Shown here one piece after another: positions 18,609-27,785 of a stretch of DNA of 64,000 nt (positions within the stretch are counted from its first letter, which is position 1; every line of letters starts with the position of its first letter). The notes beneath the pieces were generated by a model. It had not been told where the DNA came from. It was given only the letters and a program-made list of their open reading frames with translations, and did not search any database. The position numbers were made by a program, and so were the translations under genes. This stretch comes from Nocardioides sp. Root122 (GTDB lineage Bacteria; Actinomycetota; Actinomycetes; Propionibacteriales; Nocardioidaceae), in the NCBI RefSeq assembly GCF_001425025.1, contig NZ_LMDE01000010.1:265390-329389 (forward strand), in the 5' to 3' direction.

Positions 18609-18946
18609 TACGTCTCCTTGGGCGGCAGGGTCCGGACGAAGGCGACGCCGCGGTCGACCCACACCCCCAGCGAGGCGTCGTCGGCGACCGCGTCGGCGGC
18701 GACGAGCAGCCACCCTGTCATGGGCCGCCCGCGCATCTCCATCGGATTGACGCTCGCACCGTCGATCCACTGCTCGCCGGTCGCGGGATCGACGCGCGCC
18801 AGCAGGTCGCCGGAGTGCGAGGCGGCCACGGCCATGTGGCCGTCGACCATGAACCCGAGCCCGCCGAACATCTTCCTCGACGTGACCCCCGGCTCGCCGT
18901 CGAGCAGGTCCGTGATGCGCCGCGCCAGCGCCTCGTCGTACGCCAT
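18608..18946 (-). CDS. TfoX/Sxy N-terminal-domain protein
   Basis: A 112-residue protein carrying only the TfoX N-terminal domain: MAYDEALARRITDLLDGEPG, then the signature VTSRKMFGGLGFMVDGHMAVA and a C-terminal GWLLVAADAV. In gammaproteobacteria TfoX regulates competence, but stand-alone N-terminal domains are widespread in actinobacteria and have no proven role. It lies upstream of, and overlaps by one base, the nucleotidyltransferase gene on the same strand. ATG at 18946 is the natural domain start. Confidence 0.88.
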   Translation of the reverse strand: MAYDEALARRITDLLDGEPGVTSRKMFGGLGFMVDGHMAVAASHSGDLLARVDPATGEQWIDGASVNPMEMRGRPMTGWLLVAADAVADDASLGVWVDRGVAFVRTLPPKET

Positions 18947-19008
18947 GGCCGAGAGTATGCGGCTCGGCGCCGACAACGGGGCGGAGCAGGAGCGATAACC
19001 TTCAGGTC

Positions 19009-19899
19009 ATGAGTACCAACGCCCCGTTCGGCCGCCTGCTCACGGCGATGGCGACCGCGTTCCACGAGGACGGCAGCGTCGACCTCGACGCGACGGCGAG
19101 GATCGCCGTGCACCTCGTCGACAACGGCAACGACGGCGTGGTCGTCAGCGGCACCACGGGCGAGAGCCCCACGACCTCCGTCGCCGAGGACGCCGAGATC
19201 CTGCGCGCGGTCCACGACGCGGTGGGCGACCGCGCCACGGTCATAGCGGGCGTCGGCACCAACGCGACGGCGCACTCCGTCGAGCTGGCCCGGCAGGCCG
19301 CCAAGGTCGGCGTCGACGGTGTGCTGCTGGTGAGCCCCTACTACAACAAGCCCGGTCAGGTCGGGCTGCGCCACCACTTCAGCTCCGTCATCGAGGCGAC
19401 CGACCTGCCGGTGATGCTCTACGACGTGCCCGGCCGCACCGCGACCCTGATCGAGCTCCCGACCTACGAGGCGATGCGCGGCTACGACCACGTCGTCTCG
19501 GTCAAGGAGGCCTCGGGACTGCTGCCGCGCACCGCGCAGCTCGTCGAGATGGGCTACTCCGTCTACTCCGGTGACGACGTCGCCACGCTGGGCTACCTCG
19601 CCTACGGCGGCGTCGGCCTGGTCTCCGTCGTCGCGCACGCGGCCGGCACCCAGCTGGCGTCGATGCTCGACGCCTGGGTGCGCGGCGACCACGCCGAGGC
19701 GCTGCGCATCCACACCGGCCTGCTGCCGGCCTTCGACGCCGTGATGGGCGTCCCCAACTACGGAGCGACCACCGCGAAGGCAGCCCTGGAGCTGCTCGGG
19801 GTGATCGACAACCGCCGCGTCCGCGGCCCCCTCGTCGCGCTGGACGACGACGAGGTCGCCGCGCTGCGCACCGGCCTGGCTGCTGCCGGCCTGATCTGA
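19009..19899 (+). CDS. dapA: 4-hydroxy-tetrahydrodipicolinate synthase
   Basis: A 296-residue TIM-barrel lyase that condenses pyruvate with aspartate semialdehyde, the first committed step toward lysine and diaminopimelate. Family marks are GVVVSGTTGESPTTS (pyruvate binding), the tyrosine-containing LLVSPYYNKPGQ, VMLYDVPGRT, and the Schiff-base lysine in VVSVKEASG. The ATG at 19009 is at the usual distance from the first strand. Ribonuclease J follows 32 bases later, a linkage kept in most actinobacteria (Mycobacterium Rv2753c-Rv2752c). Confidence 0.96.
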   Translation: MSTNAPFGRLLTAMATAFHEDGSVDLDATARIAVHLVDNGNDGVVVSGTTGESPTTSVAEDAEILRAVHDAVGDRATVIAGVGTNATAHSVELARQAAKVGVDGVLLVSPYYNKPGQVGLRHHFSSVIEATDLPVMLYDVPGRTATLIELPTYEAMRGYDHVVSVKEASGLLPRTAQLVEMGYSVYSGDDVATLGYLAYGGVGLVSVVAHAAGTQLASMLDAWVRGDHAEALRIHTGLLPAFDAVMGVPNYGATTAKAALELLGVIDNRRVRGPLVALDDDEVAALRTGLAAAGLI

Positions 19900-19931
19900 A
19901 CGACGTACCCGACACCGAACCGAGGAATTCC

Positions 19932-21617
19932 TTGAGTCATCCCCATCCCGACCTGACCGCGCCCGGCCCCCTTCCCGCAGGCGGCCTCCGGGTCATCCCG
20001 CTCGGCGGCCTCGGCGAGGTCGGTCGCAACATGACCGTCTTCGAGTACGACGGCAGGCTGCTGATCGTCGACTGCGGCGTGCTGTTCCCCGAGGACCACC
20101 ACCCGGGCGTGGACCTGATCCTGCCCGACTTCGACCCGATCCGGGACCGCCTCGACGCCGTCGAGGCGCTGGTGCTCACCCACGGCCACGAGGACCACAT
20201 CGGCGCGACGCCGTACCTCCTGCGTGAGCGTGGCGACATCCCGCTGGTCGGCTCCAAGCTCACCCTCGCCCTGCTCGGCTCGAAGCTGCGCGAGCACCGC
20301 CTCAAGGAGACCGCCCAGTACGAGGTCGCCGAGGGCCAGACGATCACCTTCGGGCCGTTCGTGCTCGAGTTCGTCGCGGTCAACCACTCGATCCCCGACG
20401 CGCTCGCCGTCGTGATCCGCACCGGCGCCGGTGTCGTGCTGCACACCGGCGACTTCAAGATGGACCAGCTGCCGCTCGACGGTCGCATCACCGACCTCAA
20501 CGAGTTCGCGCGGCTGGGCGACGAGGGCGTCGACCTGTTCCTCACCGACTCCACCAACGCCGAGGTCCCCGGCTTCACCACGTCGGAGCGCGACATCTCG
20601 CCCGTGCTCGAGCGGGTCTTTGCCAAGAGCACGCAGCGGATCATCGTGGCCTGCTTCGCCTCCCACGTGCACCGTGTGCAGCAGGTGCTCGACGCGGCCG
20701 TCGCGCACGGGCGCAAGGTCGGCTACGTCGGTCGCTCGATGGTGCGCAACATGGCGATCGCCCAGGAGCTCGGCTACCTCACGGTGCCGCCGGGCGTGAT
20801 GGTCGAGGCCAAGGAGCTCGCCGACCTGCCGCCCGAGCGCCAGGTGCTGATCTCCACCGGCTCGCAGGGCGAGCCGATGTCGGCGCTGAGCCGCATCGCC
20901 CAGCGCAGCCACAACTTCGTGCACCTCGAGGAGGGCGACACCGTCGTCCTCGCCAGCTCGCTGATCCCGGGCAACGAGAACGCCGTCTACCGCGTGATCA
21001 ACGGTCTGTCGCGGCTCGGCGCCAACGTCGTGCACAAGGGCAACGCGCTCGTGCACGTCTCGGGCCACGCCAGCGCGGGCGAGCTGCTCTACTGCTACAA
21101 CATCGTCAAGCCGCGCAACGTGATGCCGGTCCACGGCGAGATCCGCCACATGCGGGCCAACGCCGACCTGGCGCGCGCCACCGGCGTGCAGAACGTCGTG
21201 CTGGCCGAGGACGGCGTCGTCGTCGACCTCGTCGACGGGGTCGCGAAGGTCGTGGGCAAGGTCGAGGTGGGCTACGTCTTCGTCGACGGCACCACGATCG
21301 GCGACATCTCCGAGGCCTCGATGAAGGACCGCCGGATCCTCGGCGAGGAGGGCTTCCTGTCGGTGATCGTGGTCGTGGACTCCGTGACCGGCAAGGTCGT
21401 CTCCGGGCCGGAGATCCACGCGCGCGGCTTCGCCGAGGACGAGACCACCTTCGACGAGATCAAGCAGCCGATCATCGACGCGATCGACGCTGCAGTGGCC
21501 GACGGCGCCAACGACAGCTACCAGCTGCAGCAGACCGTACGACGTGTCGTGGGTCGCTGGGTCAGCCGGGCACATCGTCGGCGTCCGATGATCATTCCTG
21601 TGGTGATCGAGGCCTGA
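19932..21617 (+). CDS. rnj: Ribonuclease J
   Basis: A 561-residue metallo-beta-lactamase and beta-CASP ribonuclease with endonuclease and 5' exonuclease activity in mRNA and rRNA processing. The zinc motif HGHEDHIGA is clear, together with LGGLGEVGRNMTVFEYD at the N-terminus, the beta-CASP segments STNAEVPGFTTSERDI and ISTGSQGEPMSALSRIA, and VSGHASAGELL. Start is TTG at 19932, preceded by GAGGAATTCC. It is probably co-transcribed with dapA. Confidence 0.96.
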   Translation: MSHPHPDLTAPGPLPAGGLRVIPLGGLGEVGRNMTVFEYDGRLLIVDCGVLFPEDHHPGVDLILPDFDPIRDRLDAVEALVLTHGHEDHIGATPYLLRERGDIPLVGSKLTLALLGSKLREHRLKETAQYEVAEGQTITFGPFVLEFVAVNHSIPDALAVVIRTGAGVVLHTGDFKMDQLPLDGRITDLNEFARLGDEGVDLFLTDSTNAEVPGFTTSERDISPVLERVFAKSTQRIIVACFASHVHRVQQVLDAAVAHGRKVGYVGRSMVRNMAIAQELGYLTVPPGVMVEAKELADLPPERQVLISTGSQGEPMSALSRIAQRSHNFVHLEEGDTVVLASSLIPGNENAVYRVINGLSRLGANVVHKGNALVHVSGHASAGELLYCYNIVKPRNVMPVHGEIRHMRANADLARATGVQNVVLAEDGVVVDLVDGVAKVVGKVEVGYVFVDGTTIGDISEASMKDRRILGEEGFLSVIVVVDSVTGKVVSGPEIHARGFAEDETTFDEIKQPIIDAIDAAVADGANDSYQLQQTVRRVVGRWVSRAHRRRPMIIPVVIEA

Positions 21618-21662
21618 GGTCCTAGACTCCCGGAAGATCTTCATCAGCGGTAGGAGGTGTCG

Positions 21663-23444
21663 GTGCCGAGCCAAGGAGCACTGCGGCGCCTCGCAGAGCT
21701 GATGCGCCGTGTGAACTCCTCCACCGACACCGAGGTCATCCTCGAGGAGATCGCCCACGGAGTCGTCGACGTGCTCGGCTACGGCGTCGCCGCGATCGCC
21801 CGGCTGGAGGGCGACACGCTGGTGATGACCAACGTGGCCGGGCCGCCGGAGGTGGTCGCGCAGATCCTCAACCGGCGCACGCCGGCCGAGCAGATCCTCG
21901 ACGAGTTCCGTCAGGCCGACCGGTGGGGGATCCTGCGGTTCGTCCCGGCCGGACGGATGTCGGAGGAGCGACTGCGCGCGGCGTGGATCCCCGAGCTCGA
22001 GACCGACACCCAGGACCCCGACGCGTGGCACCCCGAGCACGCGCTCTATGCCCCGCTCTACTCCGCTGGCGGCGAGCTGCTGGGCAACATGGCCGTCGAC
22101 CTGCCGGCCGACAACCGCGTGCCCAGCATCGACGACCGCGAGCTGCTCGAGATGTTCGCCGTGCAGGCCGGGGTGGCGCTGTCCAACGCGCGTGAGCGCG
22201 AGCGGCTGACCGACCGGGTGCGCCTGGACCGGATGCTCACCACCGTCGCCGGGTCCGGCACCCAGCACGGCCTGGCCCAGGCGCTCGGCCAGGCCGTCGC
22301 GGCCGTGGCGGAGTGCCTGGGCACTGCACAGGTGTGGGCCCGGACCTTCCCGATCGACGCGCAGGGTCGTGAGCTGGGGGCGGCCACCCCGCGCCCCTTC
22401 ACGCCCGAGGTCGACGTGCCGCAGCTGCGTGACGACCTGCGGGCGCTGGAGACGCTCCCCGTCCTCATCGAGCTGGGCGTCGACGACGCCGACGCACCGC
22501 ACCTGCCGCGCAGCCGCGAGCAGCTCCAGGAGCGGATGCGTGCCATCCACGCCGACCGGATGGTCGTGTGCCCGCTCGTGTCGCAGGACGAGCTGGTCGG
22601 CTACGCCGTCCTCGGCTTCGCCCGCCACTCCCGGGCCATGACGACCGGTGAGGCCGACGCTGTGCTGGAGGTGGGCCGGCTGCTGGGCCAGATCGTGCGC
22701 GCCTCGCGCGTCCTGGAGACCGAGCAGCGCCTGGTGCAGGAGCTGCGCGAGCTCGCCCGCTACCGCAGCGAGCTGATCGCCACCATCTCCCACGAGCTCA
22801 AGACGCCGCTCACCGCGATCCTCGGCCACGCCGAGCTCATCGCCGACCGCCAGCCCGACCTGAGCTCGATCGACGCGATCATCCGCAACGCGCAACGGCT
22901 CGGCCTGCTGGTCTCCAACCTGCTGCACTACTCCCGGATCCAGGGGCGCCGGGAGACCGTACGTCGTGCGGTGGACCTCGCCGAGCTCTGCGAGGCCAGC
23001 GTGGACCTGCTCGGCATCCGCGCCAAGCAGTCCAACGTCAGCCTCGCCTTCACCACGCCCGAGCTGGGCCCGGTCGTCGTGTTCGGCGACCCGGAGGAGC
23101 TGGCGCGAGTGATCGACAACATGGTGGACAACGCCGTGAAGTACACCCCCGAGGACGGCTCGGTGACCGTGGCGATGGCGGTCTCGGACCACGAGGTGAG
23201 CGTCGAGGTCACCGACACGGGCATCGGCATCTCGTCGGCCGACCAGGCCCACGTGTTCTCGGCGTTCCACCGCTCCACCAACCCCAACGCCCTGTCCATC
23301 CCGGGCACGGGTCTCGGCCTGCCGATCGCCCAGCGCATCGCGGAGTCGCACGGCGGCACGCTCGAGCTGACCTCCCAGCTGGGGGTGGGCAGCACCTTCC
23401 GGTTCACCCTGCCGCTGAGGTCCTCACGAGTGCCGGTCGACTGA
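21663..23444 (+). CDS. Sensor histidine kinase with two GAF domains
   Basis: A 593-residue soluble histidine kinase with no transmembrane segment. The N-terminal part holds two GAF-like sensory domains (about residues 15-180 and 190-350), followed by a HisKA domain with the phospho-accepting histidine in ATISHELKTPLTAILGHAEL (His377) and an HATPase domain with the N box NMVDNAVKYTPEDGSV and G boxes DTGIGIS and GTGLGLPIA. No response regulator is adjacent, so the partner is unknown. GTG at 21663 is chosen because GGAGG at 21653-21657 is five bases upstream. The last 41 bases overlap the 3' end of the convergent cydDC gene, which suggests, without proving, a link to respiratory control. Confidence 0.92.
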   Translation: MPSQGALRRLAELMRRVNSSTDTEVILEEIAHGVVDVLGYGVAAIARLEGDTLVMTNVAGPPEVVAQILNRRTPAEQILDEFRQADRWGILRFVPAGRMSEERLRAAWIPELETDTQDPDAWHPEHALYAPLYSAGGELLGNMAVDLPADNRVPSIDDRELLEMFAVQAGVALSNARERERLTDRVRLDRMLTTVAGSGTQHGLAQALGQAVAAVAECLGTAQVWARTFPIDAQGRELGAATPRPFTPEVDVPQLRDDLRALETLPVLIELGVDDADAPHLPRSREQLQERMRAIHADRMVVCPLVSQDELVGYAVLGFARHSRAMTTGEADAVLEVGRLLGQIVRASRVLETEQRLVQELRELARYRSELIATISHELKTPLTAILGHAELIADRQPDLSSIDAIIRNAQRLGLLVSNLLHYSRIQGRRETVRRAVDLAELCEASVDLLGIRAKQSNVSLAFTTPELGPVVVFGDPEELARVIDNMVDNAVKYTPEDGSVTVAMAVSDHEVSVEVTDTGIGISSADQAHVFSAFHRSTNPNALSIPGTGLGLPIAQRIAESHGGTLELTSQLGVGSTFRFTLPLRSSRVPVD

Positions 23445-26400
23445 CCGACGCGGGCGCGCCGGCCTCGAGCCGCACCACCCGGTCCATCTCGTCCAGCCCC
23501 ACGGTGCCGTGGGTGATCCACACGATCGAGCGGCCCGCACGGGCCGCCGAGCCGAGCATCTCGGTCGCCACCTCGCGCGCGGTCGCGCCGTCGAGGTGGG
23601 CGGTCGGCTCGTCGAGCACCAGCACCTGGGGGTCGGCGAGGAGCGCTCGGGCGAGGGCGAGCCGGGCGCGCTCGCCGCCCGACACCTCGCGCGACCCCGG
23701 GCCCACGTGCGTGTGCAGCCCGTCGGGCAGGGCGTCCACCCACGCCCCGAGGCACGCACGGTCGAGCGCGGAGCGCACCTCGGCGTCGTCGGCGCCCGGC
23801 CGGGCCAGGCGGACGTTCTCCGCCACCGTCGAGGCGAACACGTGCGGGTCGTCGTCGACCAGCCCGACCACACCGCGTACGTCGTGCAGCGCGAGGTCGC
23901 GCAGGTCGGTGCCGTCGAGGCGTACGTCGCCCGCGACGGGGTCGAGGAAGCGCACCAGCGTCGCCGCGATCGTCGACTTGCCGGTGCCCGAGGCGCCGGT
24001 GATGCCGAGGTGCTCGCCCGGTCGCACGGTGAGCTCGTCGAGCGTGAGGACAGGGCTCCCGTCCCAGCCGATGGAACCCGTGACGGTGAGGCCGTGCCCG
24101 GCGGGCAGGGGCTGCGGGTCGGTGGGATCGGTGACGGCTGGGGCCGTCGCGACCAGCTGGTCCAGCCGGCGCCGCGCGGCGCGCGAGCGGACCGACAGGG
24201 CACCGGCGTCCGCCAGCCCGGTGGTCACGTCGGCCAGGGCCAGGGGCACCAGCAGCAGGAGGGCGAGCACCGCGGGGGAGACCGTGCCCGCCGGGACGAG
24301 CGCTGCGACGGCGACGACGCCGAGACCCGCCGCCGCGCTGGTGAGGGCGTTGCCGCCCGCGACCGCGCGCGCCGAGCGGCGTACGGCCTCGGAGAGGGCG
24401 GTGGACTCCGCGCGGACGGCAGCCAGGGCGTCGTCCGTCGCCGCCCACTGCTCGAGCTCACGCAGGCCGTGGGCGACCTCCTCGACACGGGTGCCCAGTG
24501 CGGCGCGTCGGGCCACCACGCGCTCCTCCGCACGGGCCGCGCCGGCGCGGCCGAGGAGGAAGGCGACGGCACCCGTCGCGACCACGGCGAGCACGACGGC
24601 GCCCGCCGCAGGCTGCACGAGCGCCGTGAGCAGTGCCGCGCCGCCGCCGACGAGCGCCGTGGTGACCACCGGCTGGCGGACGCGGAGCCGCTCGTCGAGC
24701 AGCGCGTCGACGTCGTCGACGACCCGGGTCAGCAGGTCGCCCCGGCGCGGGCCCAGCCGGCCCGGCACGAGGGGGACCAGGTCGGCGAAGACCTGCGCGC
24801 GCCGCTCGGCGAGCTCGCGCAGGACGACGTCGTGGCTGAGGATCCGCTCCGCGTGCCGCAGGACCGGTCGGGCCAGGCCGAAGAGCCGGACGCCGACGAT
24901 CGCGACCATCAGGTGGAGCACGGGCGGGTGCTCGCTGGCGCGGGTGATGAGCCACCCGGCAGTCGCGGTGAGCGCGACACCGGAAGCGGTGGACAGCGCA
25001 CCGAGCAGGGTCGCGCTCCGCAGGCCCCACCGCGGACGGGGCTCCTCGGCCGCCACGGCGACGGGTGCCGGCGCAGGGTGGCGGCGGACGACATCGTCCC
25101 GGGTCGATTCGTCGTCATGTGCCGCCACCCTGGCGAGTGCGGCAGCCGGCGCGAGCCGGACCACGCGGTCGGCCGCGGAGAGCACCGCGTCCCGGTGCGC
25201 CACCACGACGACGAGGCTGGTGCGCGCGAGCCGGGCGACGGTGTCGAGCAGGACCTGCTCGGTCTCCTCGTCGAGGTGGGCGCTGGGCTCGTCGAGCAGC
25301 ACGACCGGTCGGTCGGCCAGCACCACGCGGGCCAGGGCGACCCGGGCCCGCTGCCCGGCGGAGAGACCGGCGCCGTCCTCGCCGAGGGGCGTCTGCAGGT
25401 CCTGGGGCAGGGCACGGACGACGTCGTCGAGGCTGACGCTGCGCAGCGCCTCCCACACCTCGTCGTCGCTCGCCGCCGGCCGACCGAGCCGCACGTTGGC
25501 GGCGACGGTGTCGGCGATCAGCCACGGCCGCTGCGGCGCCCAGGCCACCTGGGAGCGCCACCACGACGGGTCGACGGAAGCGAGGGGGGAGCCGCCGACG
25601 AGCACGTCGCCGGACCGCGCCGGCAGCTCGCCGCGCAGGGTGGCGAGGAGCGTGGACTTGCCGCACCCCGACGGCCCGGCGACCGCGACCAGTCCGTGCG
25701 CGGGGAGGTCGAGGTCGAGCGGCGCGGTCAGCGGGGTGTCGTACCCGACGGCGAGGGCGCGCAGCGTGAGGGCGGGGGAGTGCGGGCGGCCGGTGCCCGC
25801 GAGCCCGGTGGACGCGCGGGCGAGCAGGGCGTCGGCCTCGGCCAGGGCGGCGGTGCCCTCGGCAGCGGCGTGGAACTCCGCGCCGACCCGGCGCAGCGGC
25901 CAGTAGGCCTCGGGTGCGAGCAGCAGAACCGTGAGCGCGACGCGGAAGTCGACCGTGCCGGAGGCGAGCCGCAGGCCGACCGTCACCGCCACCAGGGCCA
26001 CGGACAGCGTGGCCACCAGCTCGAGCACCGACGAGGAGGCGAAGGCCACCTTCAACGTGTCGACGGTCGCGCGACGGTGCCGGTGCGTGACCGACCGGAT
26101 GGTGTCCACCTGCGCCTCGGCACGGCGGTGCGCGACGAGCGTCGGCAGCCCGCGCACCACGTCGAGGAAGTGGCCCGACAACGCCTCGAGCGAGCGCCAC
26201 TGGTGGCGGGCGCGGTCGCGTGTGGTCAGCCCGACGAGGATCGCGAAGACCGGGACGAGCGGCAGGGTCAGCGCCACGACGAGGCCCGACAGCGGGTCGA
26301 GCCAGGTGATCGCGGCGAGCGTGACGACCGGCAGCACGGCGGCCGGCACGAGGGCGGGGAGGTAGCGCGTGACGTAGGGCTCGACCCCGGCCACGCCGCG

Positions 26401-26739
26401 GGTCGCGAGCACCGACAGGCGGGCCGGGGCCACGCCGTCGACGCGCCGGGCAGCGTCGAGGAGCCGCTGGCGCAACGCTCCCGAGACGTCACCGGCCGCG
26501 CGGACCGCGGCGCGCTGCCCGACGTACGCCGCAGCAGTGCGCAGCAGCACCGACCCGGCCAGCCACCACGCGGCGGACGACCAGTCGCCCGAGCCGACGG
26601 CCGCGACCACGAGCGCGCCGAGCGCGAACGCCTGCGCCACGGTCGCCAACCCGCCCAGGACGCCCGCGGAGACGACCACGGCGAGCGGTCGCCTCGCGGG
26701 CTCGAGGTGGGTGAGCACCGCCGGGTCGAGGGGCTTCAC
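23404..26739 (-). CDS. cydDC: CydD-CydC fusion: cytochrome bd assembly ABC transporter
   Basis: One 1111-residue chain holds both halves of the CydDC exporter, which moves cysteine and glutathione outward and is needed for cytochrome bd assembly. The N-terminal CydD half has Walker A GPSGCGKST, signature LSAGQ and Walker B VVLLDEPSAHLD. The C-terminal CydC half has GASGTGKST, signature VSGGE and VLVLDEPTAHLD. In Escherichia coli these are two genes, while Streptomyces-type actinobacteria often fuse them. GTG at 26739 overlaps the cydB stop (GTGA), so translation is coupled. The 3' end overlaps the histidine kinase gene by 41 bases. Confidence 0.94.
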   Translation of the reverse strand: MKPLDPAVLTHLEPARRPLAVVVSAGVLGGLATVAQAFALGALVVAAVGSGDWSSAAWWLAGSVLLRTAAAYVGQRAAVRAAGDVSGALRQRLLDAARRVDGVAPARLSVLATRGVAGVEPYVTRYLPALVPAAVLPVVTLAAITWLDPLSGLVVALTLPLVPVFAILVGLTTRDRARHQWRSLEALSGHFLDVVRGLPTLVAHRRAEAQVDTIRSVTHRHRRATVDTLKVAFASSSVLELVATLSVALVAVTVGLRLASGTVDFRVALTVLLLAPEAYWPLRRVGAEFHAAAEGTAALAEADALLARASTGLAGTGRPHSPALTLRALAVGYDTPLTAPLDLDLPAHGLVAVAGPSGCGKSTLLATLRGELPARSGDVLVGGSPLASVDPSWWRSQVAWAPQRPWLIADTVAANVRLGRPAASDDEVWEALRSVSLDDVVRALPQDLQTPLGEDGAGLSAGQRARVALARVVLADRPVVLLDEPSAHLDEETEQVLLDTVARLARTSLVVVVAHRDAVLSAADRVVRLAPAAALARVAAHDDESTRDDVVRRHPAPAPVAVAAEEPRPRWGLRSATLLGALSTASGVALTATAGWLITRASEHPPVLHLMVAIVGVRLFGLARPVLRHAERILSHDVVLRELAERRAQVFADLVPLVPGRLGPRRGDLLTRVVDDVDALLDERLRVRQPVVTTALVGGGAALLTALVQPAAGAVVLAVVATGAVAFLLGRAGAARAEERVVARRAALGTRVEEVAHGLRELEQWAATDDALAAVRAESTALSEAVRRSARAVAGGNALTSAAAGLGVVAVAALVPAGTVSPAVLALLLLVPLALADVTTGLADAGALSVRSRAARRRLDQLVATAPAVTDPTDPQPLPAGHGLTVTGSIGWDGSPVLTLDELTVRPGEHLGITGASGTGKSTIAATLVRFLDPVAGDVRLDGTDLRDLALHDVRGVVGLVDDDPHVFASTVAENVRLARPGADDAEVRSALDRACLGAWVDALPDGLHTHVGPGSREVSGGERARLALARALLADPQVLVLDEPTAHLDGATAREVATEMLGSAARAGRSIVWITHGTVGLDEMDRVVRLEAGAPASVSRPALVRTSAAG

Positions 26740-27755
26740 CGCGATGCGTCCGCAAGGACCGGGGTGGGGATGTGGTGCACCGAGATCCGCTTGCGGAAGA
26801 CCCAGTAGGTCCACGCCTGGTAGCCGAGCACGATCGGGGTGAAGATCACCGCGACCCAGGTCATCACCTTGAGCGTGTACGCCGTCGCCGCCGCGTTGGT
26901 CGTGGTCAGCGAGTACGCCGCGTCCGTCGTCGAGGGCATCACGTCGGGGAAGAGCGCGAGGAACAGGCCCACGACCGCGAGCGCGATCGTGACGAACGTG
27001 CCGACGAATGCCCAGCCCTCGCGGCCGACGCGCGCTGCGGCCAGGCCGGCCAGCAGTGCCACCGCGGCGGCTGCGAAGACCACGGCCGTCAGGGCGGTCC
27101 CGGTCTGGACCTGGGTCCACACGAGGAACACGACCGCGAGGACGGCGGCCACCAGGCCGATGCGCACCGCGAGGTCGCGTGCCCGGTGCCGGATCTCGCC
27201 GTCGGTCTTCAGCGCCACGAACATCGCGCCGTGCGTGGCGAAGAGGGTCAGGGTGACCAGCCCGCCCAGCAGACCGAACGGGTTGAGCAGGGTGAAGAGG
27301 GTGCCGGTGAACTCCTTGTCGGCGTCGATCGGCACCCCCGCGACGATGTTGGCGAACGCGACGCCCCACAGCAGCGCAGGGATGACGGAGCCGACGATGA
27401 TCGCCAGGTCCCACCGCTGCTTCCACTGCGCGTCCTCGCGCTTGTGGCGGTACTCGAAGGCCAGCCCCCGCACGATCAGCCCGACCAGGATCAGCAGGAG
27501 GGGGAGGTAGAAGCCGCTGAAGAGGGTGGCGTACCACTCCGGGAAGGCGGCGAAGGTGGCGCCGCCGGCGACCAGCACCCACACCTCGTTGCCGTCCCAG
27601 ACGGGGCCGATGGTGTTGATCATGACCCGGCGCTCGGTGTCGTCCCGGGCCAGGACCGGGAGCAGCATGCCGACGCCGAAGTCGAAGCCCTCGAGGCAGA
27701 AGTAGCCGACCCACAGCACGGCGATGAGTGCGAACCAGACGGTGGTGAGTTCCAT
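26736..27755 (-). CDS. cydB: Cytochrome bd ubiquinol/menaquinol oxidase subunit II
   Basis: A 339-residue integral membrane protein with eight or so hydrophobic helices. The N-terminal VWFALIAVLWVGYFCLEGFDFGVG and the conserved IGPVWDGNEVWVLVAGG mark CydB. It forms the oxidase with CydA, which carries the haems. It starts 30 bases after the cydA stop and its own stop overlaps the cydDC start, so cydA, cydB and cydDC form one operon. Confidence 0.97.
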   Translation of the reverse strand: MELTTVWFALIAVLWVGYFCLEGFDFGVGMLLPVLARDDTERRVMINTIGPVWDGNEVWVLVAGGATFAAFPEWYATLFSGFYLPLLLILVGLIVRGLAFEYRHKREDAQWKQRWDLAIIVGSVIPALLWGVAFANIVAGVPIDADKEFTGTLFTLLNPFGLLGGLVTLTLFATHGAMFVALKTDGEIRHRARDLAVRIGLVAAVLAVVFLVWTQVQTGTALTAVVFAAAAVALLAGLAAARVGREGWAFVGTFVTIALAVVGLFLALFPDVMPSTTDAAYSLTTTNAAATAYTLKVMTWVAVIFTPIVLGYQAWTYWVFRKRISVHHIPTPVLADASR

Positions 27756-27785
27756 GGTGTTCGTGTCTCCAGGGGGTGCGTGGGG

